DNA of 18,566 nt from Candidatus Methanoperedens sp. (GCA_028679855.1 JAJRAP010000281.1:1-18566); one strand, 5' to 3'. Shown: positions 8,120-15,345, numbered from the stretch's first letter. Notes: generated by a model from the letters alone, not told the origin. Made by a program: numbers and translations.

Positions 8120-9208
8120 TCAAGAAGGCACAATAATAGCATCTGGAACGTCAAATCTCTGCGGCTTTTTACTGCTGAGTATGTCAAGAGCGAGATCATA
8201 ATTGCTCTGCATTATCCTGTTCTTCTGCATGAAGGGTTTCATTTTGTTCAAAAGGCTTTTGATATTCATATCACTGAAAGTTATCCCCATCTCATGAAGT
8301 CTTTTTTCTTTTTTAAGGGAATTCAAAAAGGCGAAATAGTGCATCGGTCCGCAGAATATCACGATAGCCTTGAGATCAGATTGAGCAGACAGTACATTCA
8401 ATCCCTCAAGGATATTCGAGAGTTTGATCTCTTCCTCCCTCATTTTATAGTCAAGAAATTTCTCGTATGCAGACCGGAATTCCAGGGCATAGTCCCTTAA
8501 ATTCCTCACAAAATGCTCCCTGACCTTGAACTTTAGCAGTCGATTGATGCGGTATAAAAGTTCGGTGTAGAATTTTTCCGTCTCTTCGTATGAGACTGCA
8601 GTCTGTCTGTTTGCCAGTGTGCTATACCACAGATGTTTTGGCGACTCGCGAAGGTTCATTATCTTGTTGAGTTCTCTTGCCAGATGAAGCACGAAATCGC
8701 TGTCTTTGTCAAAAGCGTTTTCATACACGGGGATAAGTTCTTCCCTTGTTTTAATATCCAGACCATAAAAAACAACGCTTAACGGCAATTGCTCTATATT
8801 TTCTATGAGTCTTATCAGCTTGTCAATAATGCCTTTTATATAAAGGCAGTAAACAGTATGCATAGACTTCTCTGCCCGGGCTCCTGTCTCGTAATACTCT
8901 GACCAGAATTCAGATGGTGATAGGAGCCTCTTATTGTACCTGTTCTCAAGATCCACAAAATCCACGGATAACTCAAGAAGTACAGCCTGTGGATCGATTG
9001 TATCGAGGAGGTGCAGCACCTCTTCGTGAACCCCGTCCACGCTTTTCAATGCATGGCGGGCGCTCTCGGGAAAGAACCTGTCAAGCCCGTATGGCGACTC
9101 AAGGTGGCCACTGAGGGCTTTATCATCGAGTTTGCTGAGCCAGTCCCTTACCGCGACATCATGGACATCGAATACGCTTATTATTGGTATCAGGAACAAT
9201 TCTGGCAT
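8120..9208 (-). CDS. Unrecognised soluble protein with weak TraB/TIKI-like features
   Basis: I do not recognise this 362-residue protein with confidence. It begins with a hydrophobic strand and a VFDVHDV segment (residues 12-18), has IDPQAVLLELSVDF near 70-83, a long helical middle, and AIVIFCGPMHYFAFLNSL near 287-304. The order His, then a strand ending in Leu-Leu-Glu, then a late strand followed by G-P-M-H and a helix is the order found in TraB/TIKI/ChaN-type proteins; this is a fold guess from a few residues. It ends in a strand-like VPDAIIVPS. The open frame begins with TTG at 9211, but ATG at 9208 lies 25-26 bases from a minus-strand TATA box and is the better start. It is separated by 10 bases from the convergent DUF4010 gene. 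Confidence 0.8.
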   Translation of the reverse strand: MPELFLIPIISVFDVHDVAVRDWLSKLDDKALSGHLESPYGLDRFFPESARHALKSVDGVHEEVLHLLDTIDPQAVLLELSVDFVDLENRYNKRLLSPSEFWSEYYETGARAEKSMHTVYCLYIKGIIDKLIRLIENIEQLPLSVVFYGLDIKTREELIPVYENAFDKDSDFVLHLARELNKIMNLRESPKHLWYSTLANRQTAVSYEETEKFYTELLYRINRLLKFKVREHFVRNLRDYALEFRSAYEKFLDYKMREEEIKLSNILEGLNVLSAQSDLKAIVIFCGPMHYFAFLNSLKKEKRLHEMGITFSDMNIKSLLNKMKPFMQKNRIMQSNYDLALDILSSKKPQRFDVPDAIIVPS

Positions 9209-9229
9209 CAATAAGAAGTTATCTTGCAG

Positions 9230-9237
9230 TTATAAAT
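9230..9237 (-). promoter_or_regulatory. TATA box for the 9208 gene
   Basis: The minus strand reads ATTTATAA, centred at 9233.5, about 26 bases before the ATG at 9208. There is no ribosome binding site between, so the message is probably leaderless. This decides the ATG at 9208 over the TTG at 9211. Confidence 0.45.
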
Positions 9238-9256
9238 CGATGATGGTCATGCTCCT

Positions 9257-9472
9257 TTAATCTATGGCGTTTTGAAGTACTGTCTTTATCTCTTTCCTGA
9301 AATCCGCTATGCCACAGTTGTCAAGATATAGAAGCCCTTCCCTGATCTTTGCACTATCTGGAGAGGATTTCTGCAGCTCGGACAGGGCGCTTATCAGGAC
9401 ACCGATGTCCTGTTTTTGCGACGAGCCTGTGACAAGGACGTAGGAATCTCCATGTCTTTCTAATCGTACCAT
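9257..9472 (-). CDS. Small unknown protein downstream of trpS
   Basis: This 71-residue protein is not recognised. It starts with alternating polar and hydrophobic residues (VRLERHGDSYVLVTG, probably two strands), then helical segments rich in Leu; no membrane segment or Cys pair is present apart from a single Cys near residue 53. The ATG at 9472 is preceded by CGGAGGAATA, a strong ribosome binding site, which supports it as a real gene. It lies 45 bases behind trpS on the same strand and is probably cotranscribed with it. Confidence 0.7.
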   Translation of the reverse strand: MVRLERHGDSYVLVTGSSQKQDIGVLISALSELQKSSPDSAKIREGLLYLDNCGIADFRKEIKTVLQNAID

Positions 9473-9517
9473 TATTCCTCCGGTGTATGCATCTGCTGAT
9501 TATTCTGTCTCCCAGGT

Positions 9518-10858
9518 TCATATAATTTTGGTAACCTGCAACTCGAACTCCCCAAGCATCTCCCGCGCCAGCTCCCTCTTTTCCTGATGCTCTTTCAGGA
9601 ATCCACTCATCAGTTCAGCAGTATATTTCTTGCAGTTGCCACAGGCGCGCATCCCGCCCATACAGTCCTTATAGACTTCAAGAAGTTCATTATCATCTTC
9701 AACAAGGTGGTAAAGTAGCAACTCGTACACAGTGCATTTATCCGGCTCTCCGCCAAGCTTTTTCTGCTCTTCTACAGTTACCCTGCCTCCTGTTTTTGCC
9801 CGCATCACCTTTTTAGCGCCATCCTCGGGTTTGTCCATGAGGGCAATATAGCTTTCAGGGATGCTGCTTGACATTTTCCCGCCCTGAAGACCTGTCATGA
9901 ACTTGTGGTATGTGGAGGCGGGCGGCATGAAAGCATAGCCGCCATATTTTAGTTCTATATCCTTTGTGATTTTTTTTACATCTTCGAAAGTTTCATCAAC
10001 ATTTGAGGTATTACATAATATATCGATATGACCCGCATGAAAATTTGATTTCCATTTTTTCCTAAAAATCACATTCAGAGCTTCAAAAGCTTCTTGAGGT
10101 GCTGATTTTGAATATATATGAATATGTAAACCATGCGGGCTTTTTTCTGTATCAGGAATAAACGCGTTGAACCAATTAATTTTTTCTGCTAACCCCCTCG
10201 TCAACCTGATGTGCGGGTCCTGGTCTGCGCCCACGGGGATAACCACAGGTTTCGGTCCTCCGAACTCCTCTGACTGTGGATTGAGTATGTCAGCGCTCTG
10301 CGTGAGAGCACTGACCATATGCGCGATGTTGGTCTCGCCATTGAAGCCGTATATGGCTGAAAGCTCGGATAAATTCGCCTTAATACCAAGTTCAAAAGCC
10401 AGCGATCTAACAGAGTTAGAACCTGACTGGAAATAGATATGAGCACCCGGCTCAAGCCCGAACGCTATCGCGCTTAGAATGTACTCGTTGATGCCGTATT
10501 CCCTGCATTCCTTCCAGGTCTTGCCTCTGACTGCGTGTGCCTCCATGTCAGCGATGGCAAGGAAGGCATCCCCTTCCTGCTGCTGGTGCCAGATTATCTC
10601 TTCCATCACCATCTTGTGCCCCAGGTGAGCATGTCCTGACGGCATGAAGCCGCTCATGGCTGCGAAGGGTTTTCCGGAGAGCATGGCATCAAGCACGGAA
10701 TCATAGCTCCTGTGCCCGAAAATTATGTGTCTTCTCATGTACCTGTGAGGGTTTTTTATCTTACCGAGAAGTTCATCGAACTTCGATATCCCGAACTCGT
10801 CGAACAGTTTTGAATAATTGTCTATCTTGACTGCGCCCCAGGGGTCGAGTGTTGTCAT
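9518..10858 (-). CDS. trpS: Tryptophanyl-tRNA synthetase (archaeal/eukaryal type)
   Basis: This class I enzyme charges tRNA-Trp with tryptophan. Its 446 residues carry an N-terminal archaeal-type extension (LDPWGAVKIDNYSKLFDEFG, 4-23), the HIGH-equivalent PSGHAHLGH (73-81), the tryptophan pocket and Rossmann region (about 85-220, including GADQDPHIRLTR at 210-221), the KMSKS-equivalent GGKMSSS (326-332), and a C-terminal CGNCK motif (406-410). Residues about 222-299, between QDPHIRLTR and GGYAFMPPASTYHKF, form an insertion whose DNA (9961-10195) is about 32 percent GC, while the flanking gene is 48-60 percent. The ATG at 10858 is about 27 bases from a minus-strand TATA element, consistent with a leaderless message. 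It is the first gene of a likely two-gene unit with the 71-residue protein. Confidence 0.96.
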   Translation of the reverse strand: MTTLDPWGAVKIDNYSKLFDEFGISKFDELLGKIKNPHRYMRRHIIFGHRSYDSVLDAMLSGKPFAAMSGFMPSGHAHLGHKMVMEEIIWHQQQEGDAFLAIADMEAHAVRGKTWKECREYGINEYILSAIAFGLEPGAHIYFQSGSNSVRSLAFELGIKANLSELSAIYGFNGETNIAHMVSALTQSADILNPQSEEFGGPKPVVIPVGADQDPHIRLTRGLAEKINWFNAFIPDTEKSPHGLHIHIYSKSAPQEAFEALNVIFRKKWKSNFHAGHIDILCNTSNVDETFEDVKKITKDIELKYGGYAFMPPASTYHKFMTGLQGGKMSSSIPESYIALMDKPEDGAKKVMRAKTGGRVTVEEQKKLGGEPDKCTVYELLLYHLVEDDNELLEVYKDCMGGMRACGNCKKYTAELMSGFLKEHQEKRELAREMLGEFELQVTKII

Positions 10859-10881
10859 GGTGTTTTCTGGTACTAAAATTG

Positions 10882-10890
10882 CTTATAGAT
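10882..10890 (-). promoter_or_regulatory. TATA box of trpS
   Basis: The minus strand reads ATCTATAAG, centred near 10886, about 27 bases before the ATG at 10858; no ribosome binding site is seen. A leaderless trpS mRNA is likely. Confidence 0.45.
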
Positions 10891-10892
10891 AT

Positions 10893-10930
10893 GTAAAGAT
10901 TATGTTTAAACATAACAACTTTATCTTTAC
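10893..10930. promoter_or_regulatory. Nested palindromes upstream of the trpS TATA box
   Basis: GTAAAGAT (10893-10900) and ATCTTTAC (10923-10930) form an exact 8-bp inverted repeat around a perfect 16-bp palindrome, TTATGTTTAAACATAA (10900-10915). The array sits immediately upstream of the trpS TATA element and 190 bases before the divergent 11119 gene, where an archaeal activator or repressor could bind. It does not contain the TGTACA core known for the archaeal regulator TrpY. Confidence 0.45.
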
Positions 10931-11118
10931 TCAACACCTGATTGATTCAGTTTATGCGATTTCTACATACAAGACTTGATTGCTTTATATACTCTTTGTC
11001 GGGTTGGTTTACGCTATTATTAAGATTGGCAACCCAAAAAAGAAGGATGTGACATAGGGTCAGTGTCTGGAGACCATTGCGTTCATAGTAAGAAAATTTA
11101 AATTTTGAGGTGATATTA

Positions 11119-11502
11119 ATGAAGATGAAAATGCCTATTGGTATAACGTTTATTGGTTATTTCGATATTTTTGGAGCAATAGTGTTGCTTTTAACTTTGG
11201 GAGTAAAACAAGAAATTGGATTTAATATTAGATTTGGAGTTCCTAATATACCTGAAACTGTTGTAAGAATATTTATTATTGCGGTAACTTTTATCATTGC
11301 TTATGGATATTTGAATTTAAAGAAATGGGGATATTTTAGTATGATTATATATTCTATATTATTCTTGATTATTAGTTTAAATCAGGTGGCTGTCTATAAT
11401 AGTCAACCATTTATAGGCAATGCTGTTTTTTCCTTGATAGTCTTAATTTATACAGTCATTAAAAGGAACTACTTCTATAATAAGGAACAAATATCTTCAT
11501 AA
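11119..11502 (+). CDS. Small AT-rich integral membrane protein, unknown
   Basis: This 127-residue protein has four hydrophobic helices (about residues 6-28, 45-65, 72-90 and 97-115) and a short polar tail. It matches no family I can name. A near-perfect ribosome binding site GAGGTGAT (11107-11114) precedes the ATG at 11119; a GTG at 11110 is in frame but lies inside that site. GC is strikingly low: 20 percent for 11221-11280, against about 50 percent in trpS. That, with the isolation of the gene, suggests acquisition from elsewhere. A TATA-like TTTATATAC near 10984-10992 could drive it with a leader of about 100 bases. Confidence 0.75.
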   Translation: MKMKMPIGITFIGYFDIFGAIVLLLTLGVKQEIGFNIRFGVPNIPETVVRIFIIAVTFIIAYGYLNLKKWGYFSMIIYSILFLIISLNQVAVYNSQPFIGNAVFSLIVLIYTVIKRNYFYNKEQISS

Positions 11503-11610
11503 CATTTATATATTACGCTTGAATTTAATAACTAATATTCTCTTTTGAGTGGTTGTTGCGACAAAAAATAAACTAATCGAGAAATGAACTCACTACAAAG
11601 TGGAAAGGGA

Positions 11611-11658
11611 TATAACTAATGGTGTCAGATATCACATATATCGTATAGTAGGAGTGAT
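11611..11658 (+). promoter_or_regulatory. Promoter and ribosome binding site of the HtrA-like protease gene
   Basis: GATATAACT (11610-11618) is a TATA-like element about 48 bases before the ATG at 11662. AGGAGTGAT (11650-11658) is a strong ribosome binding site just before the start. A leader of about 20 bases is expected. Confidence 0.45.
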
Positions 11659-11661
11659 AGT

Positions 11662-12621
11662 ATGGCAAATTTTGACGATACAGTCGTCGGGGCTGTAGAA
11701 AAGGTGATACCGAGCGTTGTGAACATAAGTGAAGTAAAGCTGATCAAAGATGCCTACCTGAACGTTCATCCGATTCCTGGCGTAGGTTCAGGTTTCATAA
11801 TTACAAAAGACGGCTATATTCTCACAAATGCTCACGTAGTGCTTGGTTCTCGTGATATAAAAGTGGCACTGGAAGACGGAAGGATCTTCCAGGGAGTGAT
11901 AAGAGGACTCGACACTTTAATGGACCTCGCAGTGCTCAAAATTGATGTCAGCGGCCTGCCTGTGCCTGAGATGGCAAAAAACAACGCTTTAAAAATTGGG
12001 CAGATGGCTATTGCTATTGGCAGTCCCCTGGGCCTTGTGGGGGGCCCAACTGTAACAGCCGGCGTCATAAGCGCATTGAACCGCTCTATCCAGACAGAAG
12101 TGACGTTCATGGAAGGATTGATACAAACAGATGCAGCCATCAATCCCGGCAACAGCGGCGGCCCATTGATAAACAGCAGCGGTGTGGTGATAGGGATTAA
12201 CAGTGCCATCATACCTTTTGCCCAGGGCATTGGTTTTGCCATCCCGATACAGCCAGCAATGTGGGTGGCTGAGCATCTGATAGAACACGGTGAAATCGTA
12301 AGACCGTGGATCAGCATCAATGCAGTTGATGTCAATCCAAAGCTTGTGGCGTACTATAATCTTCCAACTGAAAAAGGGGTGGTGGTGACCAATGTGATAC
12401 CTGGAAGCGAAGCCAACAGGTCAGGCATTGAAGTTGCGGATATCCTTGTCCACATGGACGATATTGAGATCAATAATGTCAGGGACCTGATCAAAGTCAT
12501 CAGCAAACATAAAGTTGGTGACAGGGTAACTATGGAATTTTTCAGGGGGCCGGGAAAAGTGAAGCTCAAGACCGTGCTTGAGAAGGCTCCAACTACTCAG
12601 CGTCCACCGATGATAAAGTGA
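11662..12621 (+). CDS. HtrA/DegP-like trypsin-type serine protease with one PDZ domain
   Basis: This 319-residue protein is a stress-type protease/chaperone of the HtrA family. The catalytic triad is visible as H58 (TNAHVV), D88 (MDLAVLKI) and S165 (GNSGGP), with TDAAINPGNSGGPL as the family block. A single PDZ domain occupies about residues 212-310 and would bind exposed C-termini or hydrophobic peptides. There is no signal peptide or membrane anchor: the protein starts MANFDDTVVGAVEKVIPSVV, which is already the protease domain start. It should therefore act in the cytoplasm, unlike most bacterial HtrA proteins. It heads a run of membrane and stress proteins on the same strand. Confidence 0.93.
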   Translation: MANFDDTVVGAVEKVIPSVVNISEVKLIKDAYLNVHPIPGVGSGFIITKDGYILTNAHVVLGSRDIKVALEDGRIFQGVIRGLDTLMDLAVLKIDVSGLPVPEMAKNNALKIGQMAIAIGSPLGLVGGPTVTAGVISALNRSIQTEVTFMEGLIQTDAAINPGNSGGPLINSSGVVIGINSAIIPFAQGIGFAIPIQPAMWVAEHLIEHGEIVRPWISINAVDVNPKLVAYYNLPTEKGVVVTNVIPGSEANRSGIEVADILVHMDDIEINNVRDLIKVISKHKVGDRVTMEFFRGPGKVKLKTVLEKAPTTQRPPMIK

Positions 12622-12747
12622 AAAATTTATTCCTCTTTAACAAATTGTTATGGTTTTGAGTAGAATTTGGTAATCAGCGAAAGGTTTTGTTGGTAACCCC
12701 TAACTATATATAGAATACTACATAAATTACACTGTGGAGGTTAATTT

Positions 12748-12957
12748 ATGGAAGAAGAAGAATCAACGCAGATAAAGCAGACACTCAATGACCTAAGCGT
12801 CAAAATTGACGAACTATCTAAATCAATTGAGAAGACACTTGGAGAGAAAAAAGAATATGCTGAAGCAAAGATAAACGAAAACCCTCTTGCTTATGTGGCA
12901 GGAGCATTCGTCGGCGGAGTGATCGTGGGTTACGTGATGGGGAGGGGAAAAGGCTAG
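12748..12957 (+). CDS. YqjD/ElaB (DUF883)- or YtxH-like small tail-anchored protein
   Basis: This 69-residue protein has an amphipathic, highly charged N-terminal helix (about 1-45, with heptad spacing suggesting a coiled coil) and one C-terminal hydrophobic helix, AYVAGAFVGGVIVGYVMGRG (about 48-67), containing glycine steps. The pattern NPLAYVAGAFVGGVIVGY is close in style to the DUF883 and YtxH tail. In E. coli, DUF883 proteins are inner-membrane anchored and bind ribosomes in stationary phase; transferring that role here is inference. The start follows GTGGAGGTTAATTT, a strong ribosome binding site, and a TATA-like ACTATATATAG (12703-12713). Its stop overlaps the next start (TAGTG), so the pair is translationally coupled. 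Confidence 0.7.
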   Translation: MEEEESTQIKQTLNDLSVKIDELSKSIEKTLGEKKEYAEAKINENPLAYVAGAFVGGVIVGYVMGRGKG

Positions 12958-13250
12958 TGCAGCAAAGTATAATAGATTTTCTTAGAGGCTTTTCAAAATC
13001 GATAATTCAGGGCTTTATCGAAGCGCAGAAGCATGGTGGAATTGAAAATTCCATAGAAGAAGGTATAGAGAAATTCAGAAAAAAATTATTTATTACCGGG
13101 GTTGCGATCTCACTCGCTGGCACCGGATTTTTCTTGACCCTCTGGGGAATTGCATCCGCTATTGATGCGACGTTCGTTATGCGAGGCCTGGGATATGTAC
13201 TGATAGGTTTGCTTGGAGTACTGACCGGGGCGCTATTATATAAGAAATAG
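12957..13250 (+). CDS. Two-helix membrane protein, holin-superfamily/YqjE-like
   Basis: This 97-residue protein starts with GTG at 12957, whose G is the last base of the previous stop codon. An amphipathic N-terminal stretch (1-44) precedes two hydrophobic helices (about 45-68 and 75-94) and a Lys-Lys end. The layout matches the E. coli yqjD-yqjE order, in which a DUF883 protein is followed by a two-helix holin-like DUF1469 protein. Sequence similarity by eye is limited, so the family name is a guess from topology and context. A role in envelope stress together with its partner is inferred. Confidence 0.7.
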   Translation: MQQSIIDFLRGFSKSIIQGFIEAQKHGGIENSIEEGIEKFRKKLFITGVAISLAGTGFFLTLWGIASAIDATFVMRGLGYVLIGLLGVLTGALLYKK

Positions 13251-13310
13251 AGCTGGCTAACAGAGTATCTGGAACAGAAATATATTGAAATCTAAAATTA
13301 GGAGGATATT

Positions 13311-13583
13311 ATGGCATATACATTGGAAATATTGATAATTATATTCGGAATTGTTTATGGCTATTTGAAACCAGGCAAGGAAGACCGCTCCACTTTATTG
13401 AAAAAAGGAGTGGTAATTGGAATAATTCTGGGCGCTATAATGGTAGTATTGGGATTAATTGGAGGTAGATGGATTCTGCTGCTTGGCACTTTAGCTGGAG
13501 CGGTAGTATTTATTGAAGTTATAATCCTTGCAGTACTATTCATTATAGGCACATACATAGGAGATATGCTGGAGCGAAAATAG
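13311..13583 (+). CDS. Small three-helix membrane protein, unknown
   Basis: This 90-residue protein has three hydrophobic helices (about residues 3-18, 31-48 and 53-84, the last long or split in two) with a basic loop KPGKEDRSTLLKKG between the first two. TTAGGAGGATATT gives a very strong ribosome binding site for the ATG at 13311. No family is recognised. It belongs by strand, spacing (60 bases) and style to the stress/membrane run that starts at 11662. A 51-bp csbD fragment begins 12 bases after its stop. Confidence 0.7.
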   Translation: MAYTLEILIIIFGIVYGYLKPGKEDRSTLLKKGVVIGIILGAIMVVLGLIGGRWILLLGTLAGAVVFIEVIILAVLFIIGTYIGDMLERK

Positions 13584-13595
13584 ATAAAAATAGTC

Positions 13596-13646
13596 GGCAA
13601 AGTTCAATAAAAGGTCGGCCAGATCAAGAAAGTCTTTGGGAAGTAG
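13596..13646 (+). pseudogene. Decayed 3' fragment of a second csbD copy
   Basis: These 51 bases match the last 51 bases of the intact csbD gene (15194-15244) at 48 positions, both ending in the AAGTAG stop. The three differences are G to T, turning a GAA codon into TAA, plus two synonymous changes (GGG/GGC and AAG/AAA). Weaker similarity extends about ten bases further upstream. There is no start codon or 5' part, so this is a remnant of a duplicated csbD gene, not a gene. Confidence 0.85.
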
Positions 13647-13664
13647 GATTTTTAACGACTACAA

Positions 13665-13678
13665 TCGGAGGCCTCCGA
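13665..13678. promoter_or_regulatory. Perfect 14-bp palindrome upstream of the permease gene
   Basis: TCGGAGGCCTCCGA is an exact palindrome and GC-rich in an AT-rich gap. A TATA-like TTATAT follows at 13683-13688 and the ATG is at 13718, so the palindrome lies at the upstream edge of the likely promoter. It could be an operator, or a small hairpin ending the upstream transcript since TTTTT precedes it. Confidence 0.4.
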
Positions 13679-13717
13679 ACAGTTATATGTCCTATTTAAG
13701 TATCGAGGCACGAGGAT

Positions 13718-14833
13718 ATGACAGAGAAAATGGAGATTGAAGAAGGAATGGGGTCTGAAGAAGAAAGCATTTTGAATAATCAATATGAAAAAATCGTGCC
13801 TTTTGTAATATTCTTCCTCGCTCTTTTCTTGTTTTTTAAAATTATTGAGCCGATGATAACCATATTTTTGAGCAGCATTCTCATAACCTACATGTTCTAT
13901 CCGCTCTACAAGAAAGTAAGAAAGAGAATATCCAATCAATTCTTTTCAATTATTCTCACAATACTGGTTATTGTCATTGTTTTATTGCTCCCCTTTTCTT
14001 ATGTAGTATTTGAAGTTACACAACAGAGCTTTGAATTTTATAATTCGTTGTCAAGCAACATTGCAAAAGGAGCTTTATTCGGTTTCGGATGCACAAGTGC
14101 TGATTCAAAAATTTGTTCTATAATAAACAATATAGAAAAATTTAGTGCGCAAAGTCTGTCAAAGATAGGTTTTGACAAGCACCTGCAGAAACTATTACCG
14201 CGTTTTCAAGAGATACTAACAAATTACCTTATTGAAATACCTCTGGCAATTCTCAATGGGGGTCTTGTATTGTTTATATCTTATTTTCTATTCAAGGATT
14301 GGCAGAAAATAATGCAAATGACAGTTAATTTGCTTCCGATTAGAAAAAAGACAATCCAAAAGCTTATGGATCAATTCGAAAAGGTAACCTATGCAGTAGT
14401 TTTTGGACAATTATTTGTTGCATTGGCACAAGGAGTTGCGGCTGTAATTGGATTCTACGTCTTTGGCGTTCCGCTTCCAATTTTTTGGGGAGTCCTAACG
14501 GCATTTTTTGCCTTGATTCCAGCAGTGGGAACTGCCATTATATGGGTGCCTGCTTCTTTGTATATGGTCTTGACCGGCTACTTTACAAATGATTATATCA
14601 CACTATCAAAAGGCATAGGGCTATTCGTGTATGGAGTGTTGATTATAGAAACAATAGATAATATATTAAGGGTAAAAATAGTACAGGCAAAAGCTGATGT
14701 GCACCCAATAATTGTAATTGCTGGAGTCGTAGGCGGAGTGAATTTGTTCGGGGTTGTAGGGTTGTTTTTAGGCCCGATACTTCTGCCTTTGCTTATAACA
14801 TATTTTGAAACCTTTAGAGAAAGATTTGAATGA
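13718..14833 (+). CDS. AI-2E family (PerM/TqsA-type) membrane permease
   Basis: This 371-residue polytopic protein has paired N-terminal helices (about 27-50 and 67-92), a large polar loop (about 95-175), then YFLFKDW (about 190-196), FGVPLPIFWGVLTAFFALIP (about 249-268) with VGTAIIWVPA, and ETIDNILR followed by a region containing VHPIIVIAGVVGG and FLGPILLPL. These blocks are typical of the AI-2E transporter family. Members export small molecules or run as sodium/proton antiporters; the substrate here cannot be told. It begins with an acidic cytoplasmic tail. GAGG at 13705-13708, nine bases before the ATG, is the likely ribosome binding site. Codon use is AT-rich like its neighbours. Confidence 0.9.
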   Translation: MTEKMEIEEGMGSEEESILNNQYEKIVPFVIFFLALFLFFKIIEPMITIFLSSILITYMFYPLYKKVRKRISNQFFSIILTILVIVIVLLLPFSYVVFEVTQQSFEFYNSLSSNIAKGALFGFGCTSADSKICSIINNIEKFSAQSLSKIGFDKHLQKLLPRFQEILTNYLIEIPLAILNGGLVLFISYFLFKDWQKIMQMTVNLLPIRKKTIQKLMDQFEKVTYAVVFGQLFVALAQGVAAVIGFYVFGVPLPIFWGVLTAFFALIPAVGTAIIWVPASLYMVLTGYFTNDYITLSKGIGLFVYGVLIIETIDNILRVKIVQAKADVHPIIVIAGVVGGVNLFGVVGLFLGPILLPLLITYFETFRERFE

Positions 14834-15064
14834 AATGAGATTGGGCTGAGTGGAAATAAGTAAAACAATATTATGTTTTCAGTCTTTCATACGATATCCT
14901 TTAATATTGTATACATTCATAATAGATAATATCGAGTAGCGGGCATAACAGCAGGTAATACCGATAATTCTCTGAATTCTTCGGCTTAAGGCTCCTGATA
15001 AGATGCCATAGCTGTGATTGCGCTGCAAGATTAATATAAGATTTTATACAAACGGAGGAATACC
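14834..15064 (+). other. Intergenic region before csbD
   Basis: No gene is seen in these 231 bases. The right end holds the csbD promoter: TTAATATAAG (15031-15040) as TATA-like element and CGGAGGAA (15053-15060) as ribosome binding site, seven bases or less from the ATG at 15065. Confidence 0.4.
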
Positions 15065-15244
15065 ATGAAAAGCAGTACACAGGACCAGGCAGAAGGTAAG
15101 ATTCACAAAGTGAAGGGTGAGATCAAGGAAATCGCCGGGAAACTCAGCAAGAATCCCAAACTGGAACTAGAAGGCAAAGACGAAAAGATAGAGGGCAAAG
15201 TTCAAGAAAAGGTCGGGCAGATCAAGAAGGTCTTTGGGAAGTAG
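15065..15244 (+). CDS. CsbD family general stress protein
   Basis: This 59-residue hydrophilic protein shows the CsbD pattern: QAEGKIHKVKGEIKEIAGKL (8-27), then a short loop and the second repeat of the same type, KIEGKVQEKVGQIKKVFGK (41-59). Such proteins are abundant, very soluble and induced by stress in bacteria (sigma-B dependent in Bacillus); the molecular role is unknown. CGGAGGAATACC before the ATG is a strong ribosome binding site. It is followed by a good hairpin-plus-T-run terminator. A partial, nonsense-mutated second copy of its 3' end is found at 13596-13646. Confidence 0.9.
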   Translation: MKSSTQDQAEGKIHKVKGEIKEIAGKLSKNPKLELEGKDEKIEGKVQEKVGQIKKVFGK

Positions 15245-15251
15245 GAGGGCG

Positions 15252-15303
15252 GCGCATCATGCGCTTGCACTCCCTTGAGGCATGCGACCTCAAATGTTTT
15301 TTT
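15252..15303 (+). terminator. Terminator after csbD (hairpins plus T-run)
   Basis: TTGAGG (15275-15280) pairs exactly with CCTCAA (15288-15293) over a 7-base loop, and seven T follow at 15297-15303. A second hairpin, GCGCA/TGCGC (15252-15264), lies just before it. It sits between the convergent csbD and lmo0937-type genes and ends the csbD transcript. Confidence 0.65.
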
Positions 15304-15345
15304 CACAATTTTCCGTATCGAACACCCATTTTTCAACCGGAATGG

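Noticed and set aside
11832..12335. Long minus-strand open frame across the HtrA-like gene.
   Set aside because: The protease triad and PDZ domain on the plus strand account for the region; the shadow has no recognisable features.
15003..15014. ATGCCATAGC at 15003-15012 resembles the left end of the IS (ATGCCATAGCG at 15571).
   Set aside because: Similarity stops after about ten bases and no inverted partner is found; probably chance, though a solo IS end cannot be fully excluded.
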